A stretch of 64,000 bases of DNA, taken from positions 1 to 64,000 of the forward strand of contig NZ_FTOP01000012.1 in NCBI RefSeq assembly GCF_900156785.1, given 5' to 3'. Of the stretch, positions 38,196 through 47,026 are shown piece after piece (position 1 is the first letter of the stretch; every line of letters begins with the position of its first letter). The DNA comes from Belliella pelovolcani (GTDB taxonomy: Bacteria > Bacteroidota > Bacteroidia > Cytophagales > Cyclobacteriaceae). The notes under the pieces were generated by a model, which saw only the letters and a program-made list of their open reading frames with translations, was not told the origin of the DNA and did no database searches. Both the position numbers and the translations under genes were made by a program.

Positions 38196-38768
38196 ATGAT
38201 GACTCAAAGTTTAGACTACTTTCATTTTTTACATTCGACTGACCCAGAGAAAGCTGAAGTCATTCAGTCTTTGTTTCAGTCGAAGAAGGTAAAGAAAAAC
38301 ACATACCTGCTTTCAAAGGGACAAATTTGTAAGGATAATTTTATAATCGTTAAAGGTGTTGCCAAGAAGTATTTTAATTTTGCTGACAAAGAAGTTACGA
38401 CTGATATATACCTATCAGGAGATATTGCCTTTTCTTTCGATAGCTTTACTTACCAAACCAAAAGTACAGAAAGCATTGTTGCAGTAACAGACCTTGAATT
38501 GCTTTATATTACCTATGAAGACTATTTCGGAGCAAAATCAAAATATCCCTGGTTTGGAGAGTATGATTCCATTTTTATGGAGCAATACATTATCCAATTA
38601 GAAAATAAGATGAAGGATTTAGCTACCTTGAATGCTGCCCAACGGTATGAAAAAATTGTCAACCATCATCCACAACTGCTTCAAGAAGTCCCTCTAAAGA
38701 TTATTGCTTCTTTCCTTAATGTATCAGTTGAAAGGTTAAGCAGAATAAGAGCCAAAATTCAATTGTAA
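38196..38768 (+). CDS. Crp/Fnr family transcriptional regulator
   Basis: A 190-residue regulator with an N-terminal cyclic-nucleotide-binding-type beta barrel (about 10-125: KKNTYLLSKGQICKDNFIIVKGVAKKYF, SGDIAFSFDSF) and a C-terminal winged helix (about 145-190: VPLKIIASFLNVSVERLSRIRAKI). The cAMP-binding arginine and the FNR cysteines are not present, so the signal is unknown. It sits 71 nt upstream of the SMR exporter and may control it. Confidence 0.88.
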   Translation: MMTQSLDYFHFLHSTDPEKAEVIQSLFQSKKVKKNTYLLSKGQICKDNFIIVKGVAKKYFNFADKEVTTDIYLSGDIAFSFDSFTYQTKSTESIVAVTDLELLYITYEDYFGAKSKYPWFGEYDSIFMEQYIIQLENKMKDLATLNAAQRYEKIVNHHPQLLQEVPLKIIASFLNVSVERLSRIRAKIQL

Positions 38769-38839
38769 ATCTCTTTTATTGATCTGAGGTCAAGTGTTTC
38801 TTAAATACTATTGTACAACTTTGTAAAAAAAACAATAGC

Positions 38840-39160
38840 ATGAATTGGATAGCATTAATCATTGCAGGAATTTTTGAAATCGGTTGGCCTTTAGGTTTAA
38901 AAATGTCCCAACAAGCAACAAATAATAAGCTGTTATGGATACTTGTTGCCATTGTATCAATGTCTATAAGCGGTTTTTTACTTTGGTATGCACAAAGAAC
39001 AATTCCAATTGGAACAGCTTACGCTGTCTGGACTGGTATTGGAGCAATTGGAACATTGATGGTTGGTATTATCTTTTTCGATGATTCAGCTAGTATTATA
39101 AGACTACTGGCTGCATTGCTAATTGTACTAGGAATTATAGGGTTAAAATATGCCAATTAA
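38840..39160 (+). CDS. SMR family exporter, Gdx/SugE-like
   Basis: A 106-residue protein with four transmembrane helices and the essential Glu13 (IAGIFEIGWPLGLK). The segment PIGTAYAVWTGIGAIGT matches the guanidinium-exporter (Gdx, formerly SugE) subtype better than the EmrE drug subtype, and the end VLGIIGLKYAN is usual. It would export guanidinium or small quaternary amines in exchange for protons. The 71-nt leader is too short for a guanidine riboswitch; regulation by the Crp/Fnr-like protein upstream is more likely. Confidence 0.9.
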   Translation: MNWIALIIAGIFEIGWPLGLKMSQQATNNKLLWILVAIVSMSISGFLLWYAQRTIPIGTAYAVWTGIGAIGTLMVGIIFFDDSASIIRLLAALLIVLGIIGLKYAN

Positions 39161-39166
39161 TCAGTC

Positions 39167-39397
39167 ATGAAAAGTCAAAATCCTATCATATCAGTATATG
39201 CAACATCTGTAACAAAGAGGAAAGCATCAGAACTAATAATAAATGAAATAGGATTAATTGATGGTGTTCTTTCCTGCAATTTTGATCTCGAAGATTGTGA
39301 TAAAATTTTAAGAGTTGTAAGTAAAATAGATATTTCAGAGGTAATTAGGGAGTTATTAATTTCAAAAGGTTTTAAATGTGTAGAACTTATGGATTGA
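39167..39397 (+). CDS. small HMA-like protein without CxxC
   Basis: A 76-residue protein starting 6 nt after the exporter stop, so translationally coupled. The sequence predicts a beta-alpha-beta-beta-alpha-beta ferredoxin-like fold as in heavy-metal-associated domains (ISVYATSVTKRKASELIINEI, VLSCNFDLEDCDKILRVV, SEVIRELLISKGFKCVELMD). The usual MxCxxC metal loop is replaced by YATSVTKRK; cysteines occur instead in SCNFDLEDC. Relatives of this type are common as single small genes in Bacteroidota. Role unknown. Confidence 0.7.
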   Translation: MKSQNPIISVYATSVTKRKASELIINEIGLIDGVLSCNFDLEDCDKILRVVSKIDISEVIRELLISKGFKCVELMD

Positions 39398-39869
39398 CTA
39401 CACAATTAGGTTTTTGCTATTAGAGGGATAATCCAATAGCTATAGTGCAAAAGTTAAACAGTCTTGCTATTCCCACCCACAAGGATCTCCTGATCCTGAT
39501 TTTCGGAAAAGATAGAAAAACACTCCATGATTCAAAATACCATACAAATATGAGGTAAATACAGGATAGCCTCAGGCATACCAATCCTGCCTGGCGAATT
39601 GACAGGTTCATCATTGGGATCATTCAAAATATTTGTTACATTTTTTTTCTCCTGCTTTGAACTTGCCTACCTATAGAAAGGACTGTCTTACCCAAGTCTT
39701 TTTCAGAAAGCCTTCAATAACATAAATACGTGATTTATTGCTAGTAATTATAAACAGATAAATGCTACAATTGTATAATATTTTATCTAATAGTAGTAAA
39801 TTTCAAACTCATAATGAAGACTATGTTCTGAATTTAAGTTAAATAAGGTAAGCACATAATTTTAAAATA
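39398..39869. other. intergenic region without recognised gene
   Basis: About 470 bp. The minus-strand frame at 39420-39623 has no recognisable product. At 39719-39733 a weak variant of the palindrome (AACAT-AAAT-ACGTGA) lies about 140 nt before the next lipoprotein gene; two mismatches make it doubtful. Confidence 0.4.
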
Positions 39870-40736
39870 ATGAAAATAGGTTTAGGATTAATTTTGTTGA
39901 TGTTTGCTTTTTCATGCAATACAAAAGAGGAAAATTTGAGTGAGCCCAAACTAATCATCAAGCTCGTTCTTGATGAAAATCAAGAAAGATTAGGTAATAA
40001 TGGACTTCCAAGTCAACTCCCAGCTGGTCATGCCGGTCAAAATCCAAAGTTTAATGGTCTTTCTGCCCATTATTTAGAACTAGCACAGGGGTCTTTCACT
40101 CCATTGGGGAATGGTGAGATCATCTATCATGCCCCAGAAACTAATGTAGGCGGTTCAAGTGCTATAGATTTTGAGAAATCAATTATTACAAAATCAGGAG
40201 AGACCTTTCTTGAGATTCCTTTGAAGGGATTAACACCAGGTCAATATGAATGGGTAAGACTATCCCTTTCTTATCAAAATTATGATGTGGATTTTTATTT
40301 TAATGATCAACCTTTTCGAGGCACAGTAGCTAGTTTTGTTGGATTTAATAATTATATCAAGGCATTTCAGGTTAAAAACCAAGCAGTAACAGTAAATAGT
40401 AATAAAAGACAAGGCTTTTGGGCATTTGAAACGATCAATGGTGTTCTCACAGGTGAAAGTCCAGAAGGAGCTACCACTGTGCCCAATCCATTATTTCAAA
40501 CCTCTCCAATTCCTCCAGGATCTTGTGTAGTAACTGGTAAGTTTGATCAAAAACTCATTATCAATGGAAATGAAAAGAAAGACATAGAAATGACGATGAG
40601 TTTATCTATCAACAAAAGTTTTGAGTGGGTAGATCAAAATGGTAATGGGAAGTGGGATGTTGACCCAGGTGCAATGGAGTCAATAGTAGATATGGGGCTT
40701 CGTGGTCTAGTTCCAAAATGGAAAATTCTAGATTAA
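39870..40736 (+). CDS. lipoprotein conserved in Bacteroidota, function unknown
   Basis: A 288-residue lipoprotein (lipobox FAFSC, Cys about 16). The mature protein is beta-rich with aromatic and charged blocks (NGLSAHYLELAQGSF, AIDFEKSI, PGQYEWVRLSLSYQNYDVDFYF) and a Ca-like DQNGNGKWD loop near the C-terminus. The look is that of a conserved family, but I cannot name it. It is followed after 12 nt by a DUF1801 gene. Confidence 0.65.
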   Translation: MKIGLGLILLMFAFSCNTKEENLSEPKLIIKLVLDENQERLGNNGLPSQLPAGHAGQNPKFNGLSAHYLELAQGSFTPLGNGEIIYHAPETNVGGSSAIDFEKSIITKSGETFLEIPLKGLTPGQYEWVRLSLSYQNYDVDFYFNDQPFRGTVASFVGFNNYIKAFQVKNQAVTVNSNKRQGFWAFETINGVLTGESPEGATTVPNPLFQTSPIPPGSCVVTGKFDQKLIINGNEKKDIEMTMSLSINKSFEWVDQNGNGKWDVDPGAMESIVDMGLRGLVPKWKILD

Positions 40737-40748
40737 AATTCATAAAAA

Positions 40749-41096
40749 ATGAATGAAGTAACGCTGTATATTCTTCAATTCCCTAGAGAGGTACAGGTCA
40801 TCCTGAATAAGATTAGAGAAATCATACTTTCTCAAGCTCCAGAGATTGAGGAGCATATAGCTTATGGAATGCCTGCATATAAGCTTAACAAGAAGCCATT
40901 GATTTATTATGCTGCATTCAAAAACCACATTGGGCTATATGCAAGCCCATCTGGACATGAGGCATTCAGAGAAAAGCTCAGTAAATACAAGCAAGGGAAA
41001 GGATCTGTTCAATTTCCATTCAATCAACCAATCCCATTTGATCTGATTTTAGAATTAGTTAGATTTAAGGTGAAAGAAAATAAAAAACTGCTTTAG
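40749..41096 (+). CDS. DUF1801 / YdhG-like protein
   Basis: A 115-residue cytosolic protein with the DUF1801 pattern: VTLYILQFPREVQVILNKIREIIL, EIEEHIAYGMPAYKLNKKPLIYYAAFKNHIGLY, and PFDLILELVRFKVKENKK. The family is structurally frataxin-like and includes proposed iron chaperones; the function here is unproven. Confidence 0.86.
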   Translation: MNEVTLYILQFPREVQVILNKIREIILSQAPEIEEHIAYGMPAYKLNKKPLIYYAAFKNHIGLYASPSGHEAFREKLSKYKQGKGSVQFPFNQPIPFDLILELVRFKVKENKKLL

Positions 41097-41191
41097 GTTA
41101 GCAGATCTCAAGGATCAAGTTTTAAAATTTGTTATTCGTCATACAATCCATTTCAAATATAATTTACTAAAAACACTTAATCAAAAAGACT

Positions 41192-41653
41192 ATGCAAGTC
41201 AAAAGATTTACTCCTCATACAGAAGTTGAACAAGATTTAGAGATTCAAGCATCCGCAGAGAGATTAAATCTTATGATTGAATCAATCAATGAAAAAGTGT
41301 TGCCTAATGATTTAATCGTAATCATCAATCAAAGCATAGACGAACTTAATTCTTTAAGGGTTGAAAAGTCAAAGTACTTGAAAAAGATAAATCATATTAA
41401 GAAATGGATTATCAATAAGTTAGAAAAAGAACTTAAAATTGTACCTATCAATTATTACAGGAACCAATGGATGGCATTGGGCATGGCAGTTTTTGGACTT
41501 CCTTTCGGTGTGATGTTTGGTGTTGTTTTCAAGAATATGGCATTTATTGGAATTGGAATTCCCTTCGGGATTTCCATTGGTATTGCTATGGGTACTGGCA
41601 TGGATACCAAAGCAAAGGAAGAGGGAAGGCAATTGAATATTGAGGTAAAGTAG
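41192..41653 (+). CDS. small membrane protein, unknown
   Basis: A 153-residue protein: helical, partly coiled-coil N-terminus (about 1-85), then two glycine-rich transmembrane segments (about 90-110 and 113-133) and a charged C-terminal tail. No family is recognised. It ends 17 nt before a terminator. Confidence 0.6.
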   Translation: MQVKRFTPHTEVEQDLEIQASAERLNLMIESINEKVLPNDLIVIINQSIDELNSLRVEKSKYLKKINHIKKWIINKLEKELKIVPINYYRNQWMALGMAVFGLPFGVMFGVVFKNMAFIGIGIPFGISIGIAMGTGMDTKAKEEGRQLNIEVK

Positions 41654-41670
41654 GAACACTTCAAAAGAAA

Positions 41671-41695
41671 AAAAGGCGCTTCAAGAGCGCCTTTT
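41671..41695. terminator. bidirectional intrinsic terminator
   Basis: AAAAGGCGCT (41671-41680), loop TCAAG, AGCGCCTTTT (41686-41695), between convergent genes ending at 41653 and 41709. It is flanked by A on the left and T on the right, so it can serve both. Confidence 0.93.
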
Positions 41696-41708
41696 GTCTG
41701 TTTCAAAA

Positions 41709-41894
41709 TTAACCAATAGTGTCTGAATCGGTGCTTAGTACCTCTTCTTGGATTTGAACCTCTTCTGTAGTTGGAGTTTCTTCCAATTGTTCAGTTTGTT
41801 CAGGTTCTACTACTGCATCTTCAGTAGCTTTGTTGCCACAAGATGTTGCTACAGCCATACCAGCCACCAACATCAAAGCAAAGATTTGTTTCAT
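41709..41894 (-). CDS. small acidic lipoprotein
   Basis: A 61-residue lipoprotein (lipobox VATSC, Cys19). The mature 42 residues are acidic and low in complexity (EPEQTEQLEETPTTEEVQIQEE), likely disordered. Signal peptide, start with an A-rich leader and a terminator behind it support a real gene. Confidence 0.75.
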   Translation of the reverse strand: MKQIFALMLVAGMAVATSCGNKATEDAVVEPEQTEQLEETPTTEEVQIQEEVLSTDSDTIG

Positions 41895-42023
41895 TTTTTT
41901 GTTGTTTTAAGTCCTCGCCGGACAAGGATTCATTAATCAAATTTTAGGCCAGAAAATATATGTATTAATCATTTTTTCCTTGCTTTAAAAAGAACATACC
42001 CAATTGACTTTTAGGACCAAATC

Positions 42024-43130
42024 TCAATTCATAAGGCTTATTTTATATATACAGGTATGCTTATATTCCATATCTGGTGACAATTTGGTAGATGGAAAAT
42101 CAGGTCTATTTGGAGAGTCGGGAAAATGCTGAGTTTCCAAACAAAAAGCCCCTCTATATTGATACCTTTTCTCTTCTTTACCTGTTATGCTATTATCTAG
42201 AAAATTTCCAGAATAAAACTGAATCCCTGGTTCATTGGTAAAAACTTCCATCACAATTCCTGATTTTGGCGCATAAATGCGAGCTGCTAATTCAATAACC
42301 TTATCACTCACACGATCAATTATCCAGTTATGATCATATCCACCGCCAAATTGTAATTGTTCATTTGGCATATTAATGTCACGCCCTATTTCCTTAGGAT
42401 TAGAAAAATCAAAAGGTGTTTCAAATACTGATTGAGGCTCCCCCATTGGGATTAAACCTTGGTCTACAGGAACATATTTAGCTGCATTCAACATTAAAGT
42501 ATGATCTAAAATATCCCCTTCACCAGCACCATTTAAATTAAAAAATGAATGATGAGTTAAGTTGACCACAGTAGTTCGATCTGTGAGAGCTTGGTAATTT
42601 ATTTTAAATTCATTGTCTTCTGTGAGTTCATACTTCATGATGACTTCAAGATTCCCTGGAAATCCCTCTTCTCCATCCATAGAAATATACTTGAAAGTAA
42701 TCGTAGATTGATCAAAAGTTAAGACCTCCCATTGCACATTATGAAAACCATTAGGTCCGCCGTGAAGAGAATTTTCACCATTATTCTTTTCTAAATGATA
42801 GTACTTCCCTTCGATTTGAAACCTTCCATTTGCAATTCTGTTTCCGTATCTTCCAATTGCGGCTCCAAAGTATGGCTCTGGACTCGTCTCGTAAGTATCG
42901 GGTGATTCAAATCCCAGTACGATATCGCGAAACTCACCATTCTTATCTTCCACCCAAAACTCCATAACCCTAGCACCAAAGTCTGTTACTTTTATTCTGG
43001 AACCTTGGTGATTTACTAACCAAAATATTTGATATTTTGAATCTGAGTAATCAGAGTTCGATTGGCTATTACAGTTCATTAGGGTGCTTATCATGATGAA
43101 CTGAAAAATAATCATCAGTAGTTTTTTCAT
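42024..43130 (-). CDS. aldose 1-epimerase (mutarotase)
   Basis: Interconverts alpha and beta anomers of aldoses. It has 368 residues with a lipoprotein signal (TLMNC, Cys20), so it acts in the periplasm or on the outer membrane. Family motifs: GAAIGRYGNRIANG, the general-acid His in VNLTHHSFFNL, GYDHNWIID, EVFTNEPGIQFYSGNFLD, and the base in FCLETQHFPDSPN. The gene overlaps the GH2 stop by 4 nt and is the last in the polysaccharide utilisation operon; it prepares released sugars for uptake. Confidence 0.93.
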   Translation of the reverse strand: MKKLLMIIFQFIMISTLMNCNSQSNSDYSDSKYQIFWLVNHQGSRIKVTDFGARVMEFWVEDKNGEFRDIVLGFESPDTYETSPEPYFGAAIGRYGNRIANGRFQIEGKYYHLEKNNGENSLHGGPNGFHNVQWEVLTFDQSTITFKYISMDGEEGFPGNLEVIMKYELTEDNEFKINYQALTDRTTVVNLTHHSFFNLNGAGEGDILDHTLMLNAAKYVPVDQGLIPMGEPQSVFETPFDFSNPKEIGRDINMPNEQLQFGGGYDHNWIIDRVSDKVIELAARIYAPKSGIVMEVFTNEPGIQFYSGNFLDNSITGKEEKRYQYRGAFCLETQHFPDSPNRPDFPSTKLSPDMEYKHTCIYKISLMN

Positions 43131-44986
43131 TGATTTATTTGAATTTCAAGATCATAAAGCTTCTGATGTAAACTTCTCAACCAATCCCTGTCAAGCTTAA
43201 TGACTTTCCGGTCATAAGTCATCAACCCATTTACTTCGATTTCAACATCAGTCGTTTGAGTATAAACAGCGGCGGATAAACCCTTTTGAATCAGTTCTTC
43301 TAATTTATCTATCAATTGTTTATATCTATTAGCCAAATCTTCCTTATCAGTGAAACTTTGATAGCCCCAATTGTCTTCATTTTGCCAAGTATGACCCGCA
43401 ATTGGTAATCCCAGTCCCCCGAATTCTCCAAGAACTAAGATATTATCTTTTCCAAAAATATTAGGGTCAGGCATTACTGCTTCAGGATAGCTGTGCAGAT
43501 CAATCATATGCCCTGTAATTTTAGAACCATCCATGATAAAATTTCCTCCACTCGCAGAATTGACAAGTCTGGTTTTGTCATAGTCTATGGTCCACTCGGT
43601 AACTTCCTTTGTATTGAACTGCCCCCATGCTTCATTGAATGGTACCCATACTACTATGGAAGGGAAATTGTAATTAGCATCTATGATCGCCTTCCATTCA
43701 TTTAGATAAATTTGCTCTGATTCCTGACTTCTTTGTTTGTCCGTGGCTTTTCCTACAATCCCAAGTCTATGCTCCCAAACATTTCCGTGATCACCATTGG
43801 GCATATCTTGCCATACTAGCATCCCTAACCGATCACAATGATAATACCACTGCGCAGGTTCGACCTTGACATGTTTTCTGATCATATTAAAACCCATTTC
43901 CTTGGTTTTCAAAATATCAAAAAGCATTGCTTCCTCATTGGGTGCAGTGTACAAACCATCTGGCCACCATCCCTGATCTAAAGGACCATATTGAAATAAG
44001 AATTCCCCATTAAGCATCATTCTTTGAATGCCGTTTTCATCTACTTCCTGACTGATTTTTCTCAATGCAGCATAACTGTAAACCTTATCCAATTCTTGAT
44101 CTCCCTGCATCAAAGAGATTTCAATGTCATAAAGGAAGGGGTCTTTGGGAGACCATTGCTTTGGATTTTGGATTTTTAACTCTGCCTTTTCTCCCGGGGT
44201 TACGGCTGTTTCAGCTACAAGCATTCCTTCATCCAGTGCTTTTACAACCACCTTATCTGCTACACTTTCACTAGAAATTATCGCCAAAACTTCAATTGTT
44301 TTCTTATCAAAGTCAGGAGTATTTTTCAAGGAACTTATATAAAACTCTGGTACTTCTTCGAGCCATACTGTCTGCCAAATTCCCGTAACAGGTGTATACC
44401 AAATTGAATTCGGTATGTTGACTTGCTTACCTCTAGGTTGAGGCCCTTGGTCTGATGGATCCCATACTCTAATACATAATTCTTGATCTTCGTCGGATAT
44501 TATAAAGGGTGTAATATCAAAAGAGAAAGGATCATAACCTCCTCTATGAACACCTATACTTTTCCCATTGACAAAAACTTCTGATTCCCAATCAACACCT
44601 CCAAAATGTAACAAAAAGCGCTTTCCATCTTGCAATGAATTCAAGCTCAAACTTCGTCTATACCAAAGTTCTTGATTTTCCCCAACTTTTCTCAATACGC
44701 CGGATAAATCAGATTCCACTGCAAATGGCACTCTAATCTGTCCATCAAATAAAGTGGGTAATTTTTCTCCCTTTGGTAAAATTGCATAGTCCCAAAATCC
44801 ATTGAGGTTTTCCCAGTTTGCTCTCTTCATTTGAGGTCTAGGATAAAAATCATGTCCAATTTCATCAGGATTTTCTACCCAGGGACTTTGAATGATAGGT
44901 TTTTGGAGTTCTTGATCATTTGTGAGCTCCTTGTTCAGGCAAGCACCAATTAAGAAAACTTGCAATAAAACTATTAGTCTTTTCAT
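43127..44986 (-). CDS. glycoside hydrolase family 2 enzyme, lipoprotein
   Basis: A 619-residue GH2 enzyme with lipobox IGAC (Cys16). Domains: N-terminal jelly-roll sugar-binding domain (about 50-220: NLNGFWDYAILPKGEK, YRRSLSL, FGGVDWESEVFVNGKSIGVHRGGYDPF), an Ig-like sandwich (about 220-320) and a TIM barrel from about 325. The catalytic acid/base is in VPFNEAWGQ and the nucleophile in LGEFGGLG. Family members are beta-galactosidases, beta-glucuronidases or mannosidases; the exact type is not decided. Operon: epimerase overlap 4 nt, upstream gene 7 nt away. Confidence 0.9.
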   Translation of the reverse strand: MKRLIVLLQVFLIGACLNKELTNDQELQKPIIQSPWVENPDEIGHDFYPRPQMKRANWENLNGFWDYAILPKGEKLPTLFDGQIRVPFAVESDLSGVLRKVGENQELWYRRSLSLNSLQDGKRFLLHFGGVDWESEVFVNGKSIGVHRGGYDPFSFDITPFIISDEDQELCIRVWDPSDQGPQPRGKQVNIPNSIWYTPVTGIWQTVWLEEVPEFYISSLKNTPDFDKKTIEVLAIISSESVADKVVVKALDEGMLVAETAVTPGEKAELKIQNPKQWSPKDPFLYDIEISLMQGDQELDKVYSYAALRKISQEVDENGIQRMMLNGEFLFQYGPLDQGWWPDGLYTAPNEEAMLFDILKTKEMGFNMIRKHVKVEPAQWYYHCDRLGMLVWQDMPNGDHGNVWEHRLGIVGKATDKQRSQESEQIYLNEWKAIIDANYNFPSIVVWVPFNEAWGQFNTKEVTEWTIDYDKTRLVNSASGGNFIMDGSKITGHMIDLHSYPEAVMPDPNIFGKDNILVLGEFGGLGLPIAGHTWQNEDNWGYQSFTDKEDLANRYKQLIDKLEELIQKGLSAAVYTQTTDVEIEVNGLMTYDRKVIKLDRDWLRSLHQKLYDLEIQINQ

Positions 44987-44993
44987 TGATTTC

Positions 44994-47018
44994 TTATTTA
45001 AAGTACCCCGAAGTTCTTCCCATGGTCAATAATTCCCAAATTGATGCAACTGTCCAGCCTGGAGCAAAAATATCGTTGTAAAATCCTTTACCATTTTTAC
45101 CATAATCCCAAGCCGTATGTTGTACTACTTCAGGATAATAGCCAGTCTTAGCTACTCCCATGAGGTTATCCTTGTGAGGGAGCAGTTGCTCTCTCATTGA
45201 AGATCTAATAACAGATGCATATTCACCAAAAACAGGTTCATTGGTCTCTTTAGCTAACCAATCTAAAACTTCATCAAATTCAAAGATGAATACATCAATG
45301 TGGTTGTTTTCTACTGATACATTTCCCCATCCTCTACTTTTAAGGCCAATATCACCAAGCATTTGGCCTTGAGCAAAAGGCACATCCCATGTGTAATACC
45401 AAGACAATGTAAAATAGGCGGCTTTCTTTGCGAGATTGATATAATGGAATCTCTCTTTTCCTTTTGTCACCATGGATAGATAATACATGGCCGTAGCTGC
45501 ATACAATGAAGCTTCCTTATCCTCACAATCAGCATCTAAAGTTGAAGAGAAATAATCTGATGGACCGATGATAGCTTCTTCTTGGTATATTGCCACTTTT
45601 CTAGCCACTTCCAAGTAACTTTTGTCCTTAAAATATTGAAAAGCCATAGTCAAGGGCAAGACTATAGACGGTGTACTACCTCCTGTTTCATCAATAACAT
45701 TAAGATTTTTATCAAATTTTCTTGGAAAACTTCCATCTTGAAATTGAAGGCTTATAAGTCTTGAAAATAAGGTTTGAACTTTTTTTTCTAATACCTGATG
45801 ATTTCGACCTTTAGATTTTTCATAATTCAAAAAAAGTAAAAAGGCATAAAGTCCCTCAGATTGCCTTCTAATGGAAAAAACATCAGTTTCTGATTTTTTA
45901 TCAAAATCCACTACTTCACGGATCAAGCCTTCTTGATTAAATCCATTTTGGGTATAGCTTTGAAAAACAGCATAGGCCATTTGAAGGAGCTCATCGTCTT
46001 TATGACTTTCAGCGTATTCCAAAGCATTGAAAGCATTGAGCAGCACCCTACCAATAAATCCAACCTCCAATATTCCTGTGGATTCACATGTAGCAGTCTC
46101 TAAGTGAACTCCTGAAAACCCCTTCAATTCTCCAAAATCCACAAAAGAAGACTTAAAGTAATGCGTAAGCGTTTCCTTAATTTGATTGTCATTAAATTTT
46201 TGCTCTGCTATGGGTTGAGGGCTCAATAAATCCATGGAATAATGCCAAATGTCAGCTACAAAATCTGAAAAGTCCGTAGCTTGATGTTTTTTCACGCTGT
46301 AGTTTAACCACTTTTCTTGCCCTTCCTTCAAAAAAGCAAAAGCGGTTACTGGATCAGCTAAAGTGAGCTTTCTAATGTAAGTAAAAGGTCTTTCTGCGTA
46401 GGGGAAAGCATATTCGAGGAAAGTAAAGTCTTCAGTTTTACCAAAGCCCAAAGCCCCAAGGTCTGAATCACCAGAAAGTATTACTTCACCGGCTTCATGA
46501 GTAGTTAAGGCGATTTTTTCAATTTGGTCTTTTCTTATCAAACTGTAGCCTATGTTTTTATCGGGACAATATACGCTAACCAAAGGTGTGCTTAGCCTAT
46601 CTTCCCTTACAAGCCAGTCTGAAGCTTCTCTAATGGAAGGGGCATTGTCAGGAGATCTTAGATTCTTTCTATACCAATATCCAGGCATTAAAATTTGAGA
46701 AGGCTCAAAGTCAACATCTTCAAATAAAATCTTGGATGAGAAGTTAAAATAAACATTTTCACGTGCAACCAATTTGATTTTTACATCAATATATTCTTTT
46801 GATTCTACAGTCTCAACAGCTATATCTATAGGTATTGAAGAAGTTGCAATAAACTTACCATGTTGATCCAATAAAACCTGATGTTGAGTAGAATGGTTAC
46901 CTGGATTTTTAATGTTGATGCTAAATTTACTGTTTTTAAGAAAGTCAAAAACTGCTTCTGCTTTTGTGAATGAATTGGATACCAATAATATTAGTAGCGA
47001 TAATAATAGCTGCTTCAT
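44994..47018 (-). CDS. secreted protein of the polysaccharide locus with helical toroid-like domain, unassigned
   Basis: A 674-residue protein with signal peptide ending TKAEA. Residues about 25-240 are beta-rich (a sandwich-like N-terminal domain); about 255-670 are helices in repeated hairpins with aromatic and acidic residues: CESTGILEVGFIGRVLLNAF, DGSFPRKFDKN, DADCEDKEASLYAATAMYYL, SVENNHIDVFIFEFDEVLDWL. This build (beta domain plus alpha/alpha toroid) is that of several glycoside hydrolase and lyase families, but I recognise none. Position between GH43 and GH2 in one operon makes a carbohydrate-active role likely. Confidence 0.75.
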   Translation of the reverse strand: MKQLLLSLLILLVSNSFTKAEAVFDFLKNSKFSINIKNPGNHSTQHQVLLDQHGKFIATSSIPIDIAVETVESKEYIDVKIKLVARENVYFNFSSKILFEDVDFEPSQILMPGYWYRKNLRSPDNAPSIREASDWLVREDRLSTPLVSVYCPDKNIGYSLIRKDQIEKIALTTHEAGEVILSGDSDLGALGFGKTEDFTFLEYAFPYAERPFTYIRKLTLADPVTAFAFLKEGQEKWLNYSVKKHQATDFSDFVADIWHYSMDLLSPQPIAEQKFNDNQIKETLTHYFKSSFVDFGELKGFSGVHLETATCESTGILEVGFIGRVLLNAFNALEYAESHKDDELLQMAYAVFQSYTQNGFNQEGLIREVVDFDKKSETDVFSIRRQSEGLYAFLLFLNYEKSKGRNHQVLEKKVQTLFSRLISLQFQDGSFPRKFDKNLNVIDETGGSTPSIVLPLTMAFQYFKDKSYLEVARKVAIYQEEAIIGPSDYFSSTLDADCEDKEASLYAATAMYYLSMVTKGKERFHYINLAKKAAYFTLSWYYTWDVPFAQGQMLGDIGLKSRGWGNVSVENNHIDVFIFEFDEVLDWLAKETNEPVFGEYASVIRSSMREQLLPHKDNLMGVAKTGYYPEVVQHTAWDYGKNGKGFYNDIFAPGWTVASIWELLTMGRTSGYFK

Positions 47019-47026
47019 AGAATCAA

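Noticed and set aside
38769-38839. Guanidine riboswitch before the SMR exporter
   Set aside because: The gap is only 71 nt and shows none of the paired motifs of guanidine aptamers.
39420-39623. Minus-strand ORF of 67 codons
   Set aside because: No recognisable product, no leader, and composition as in the AT-rich surroundings.
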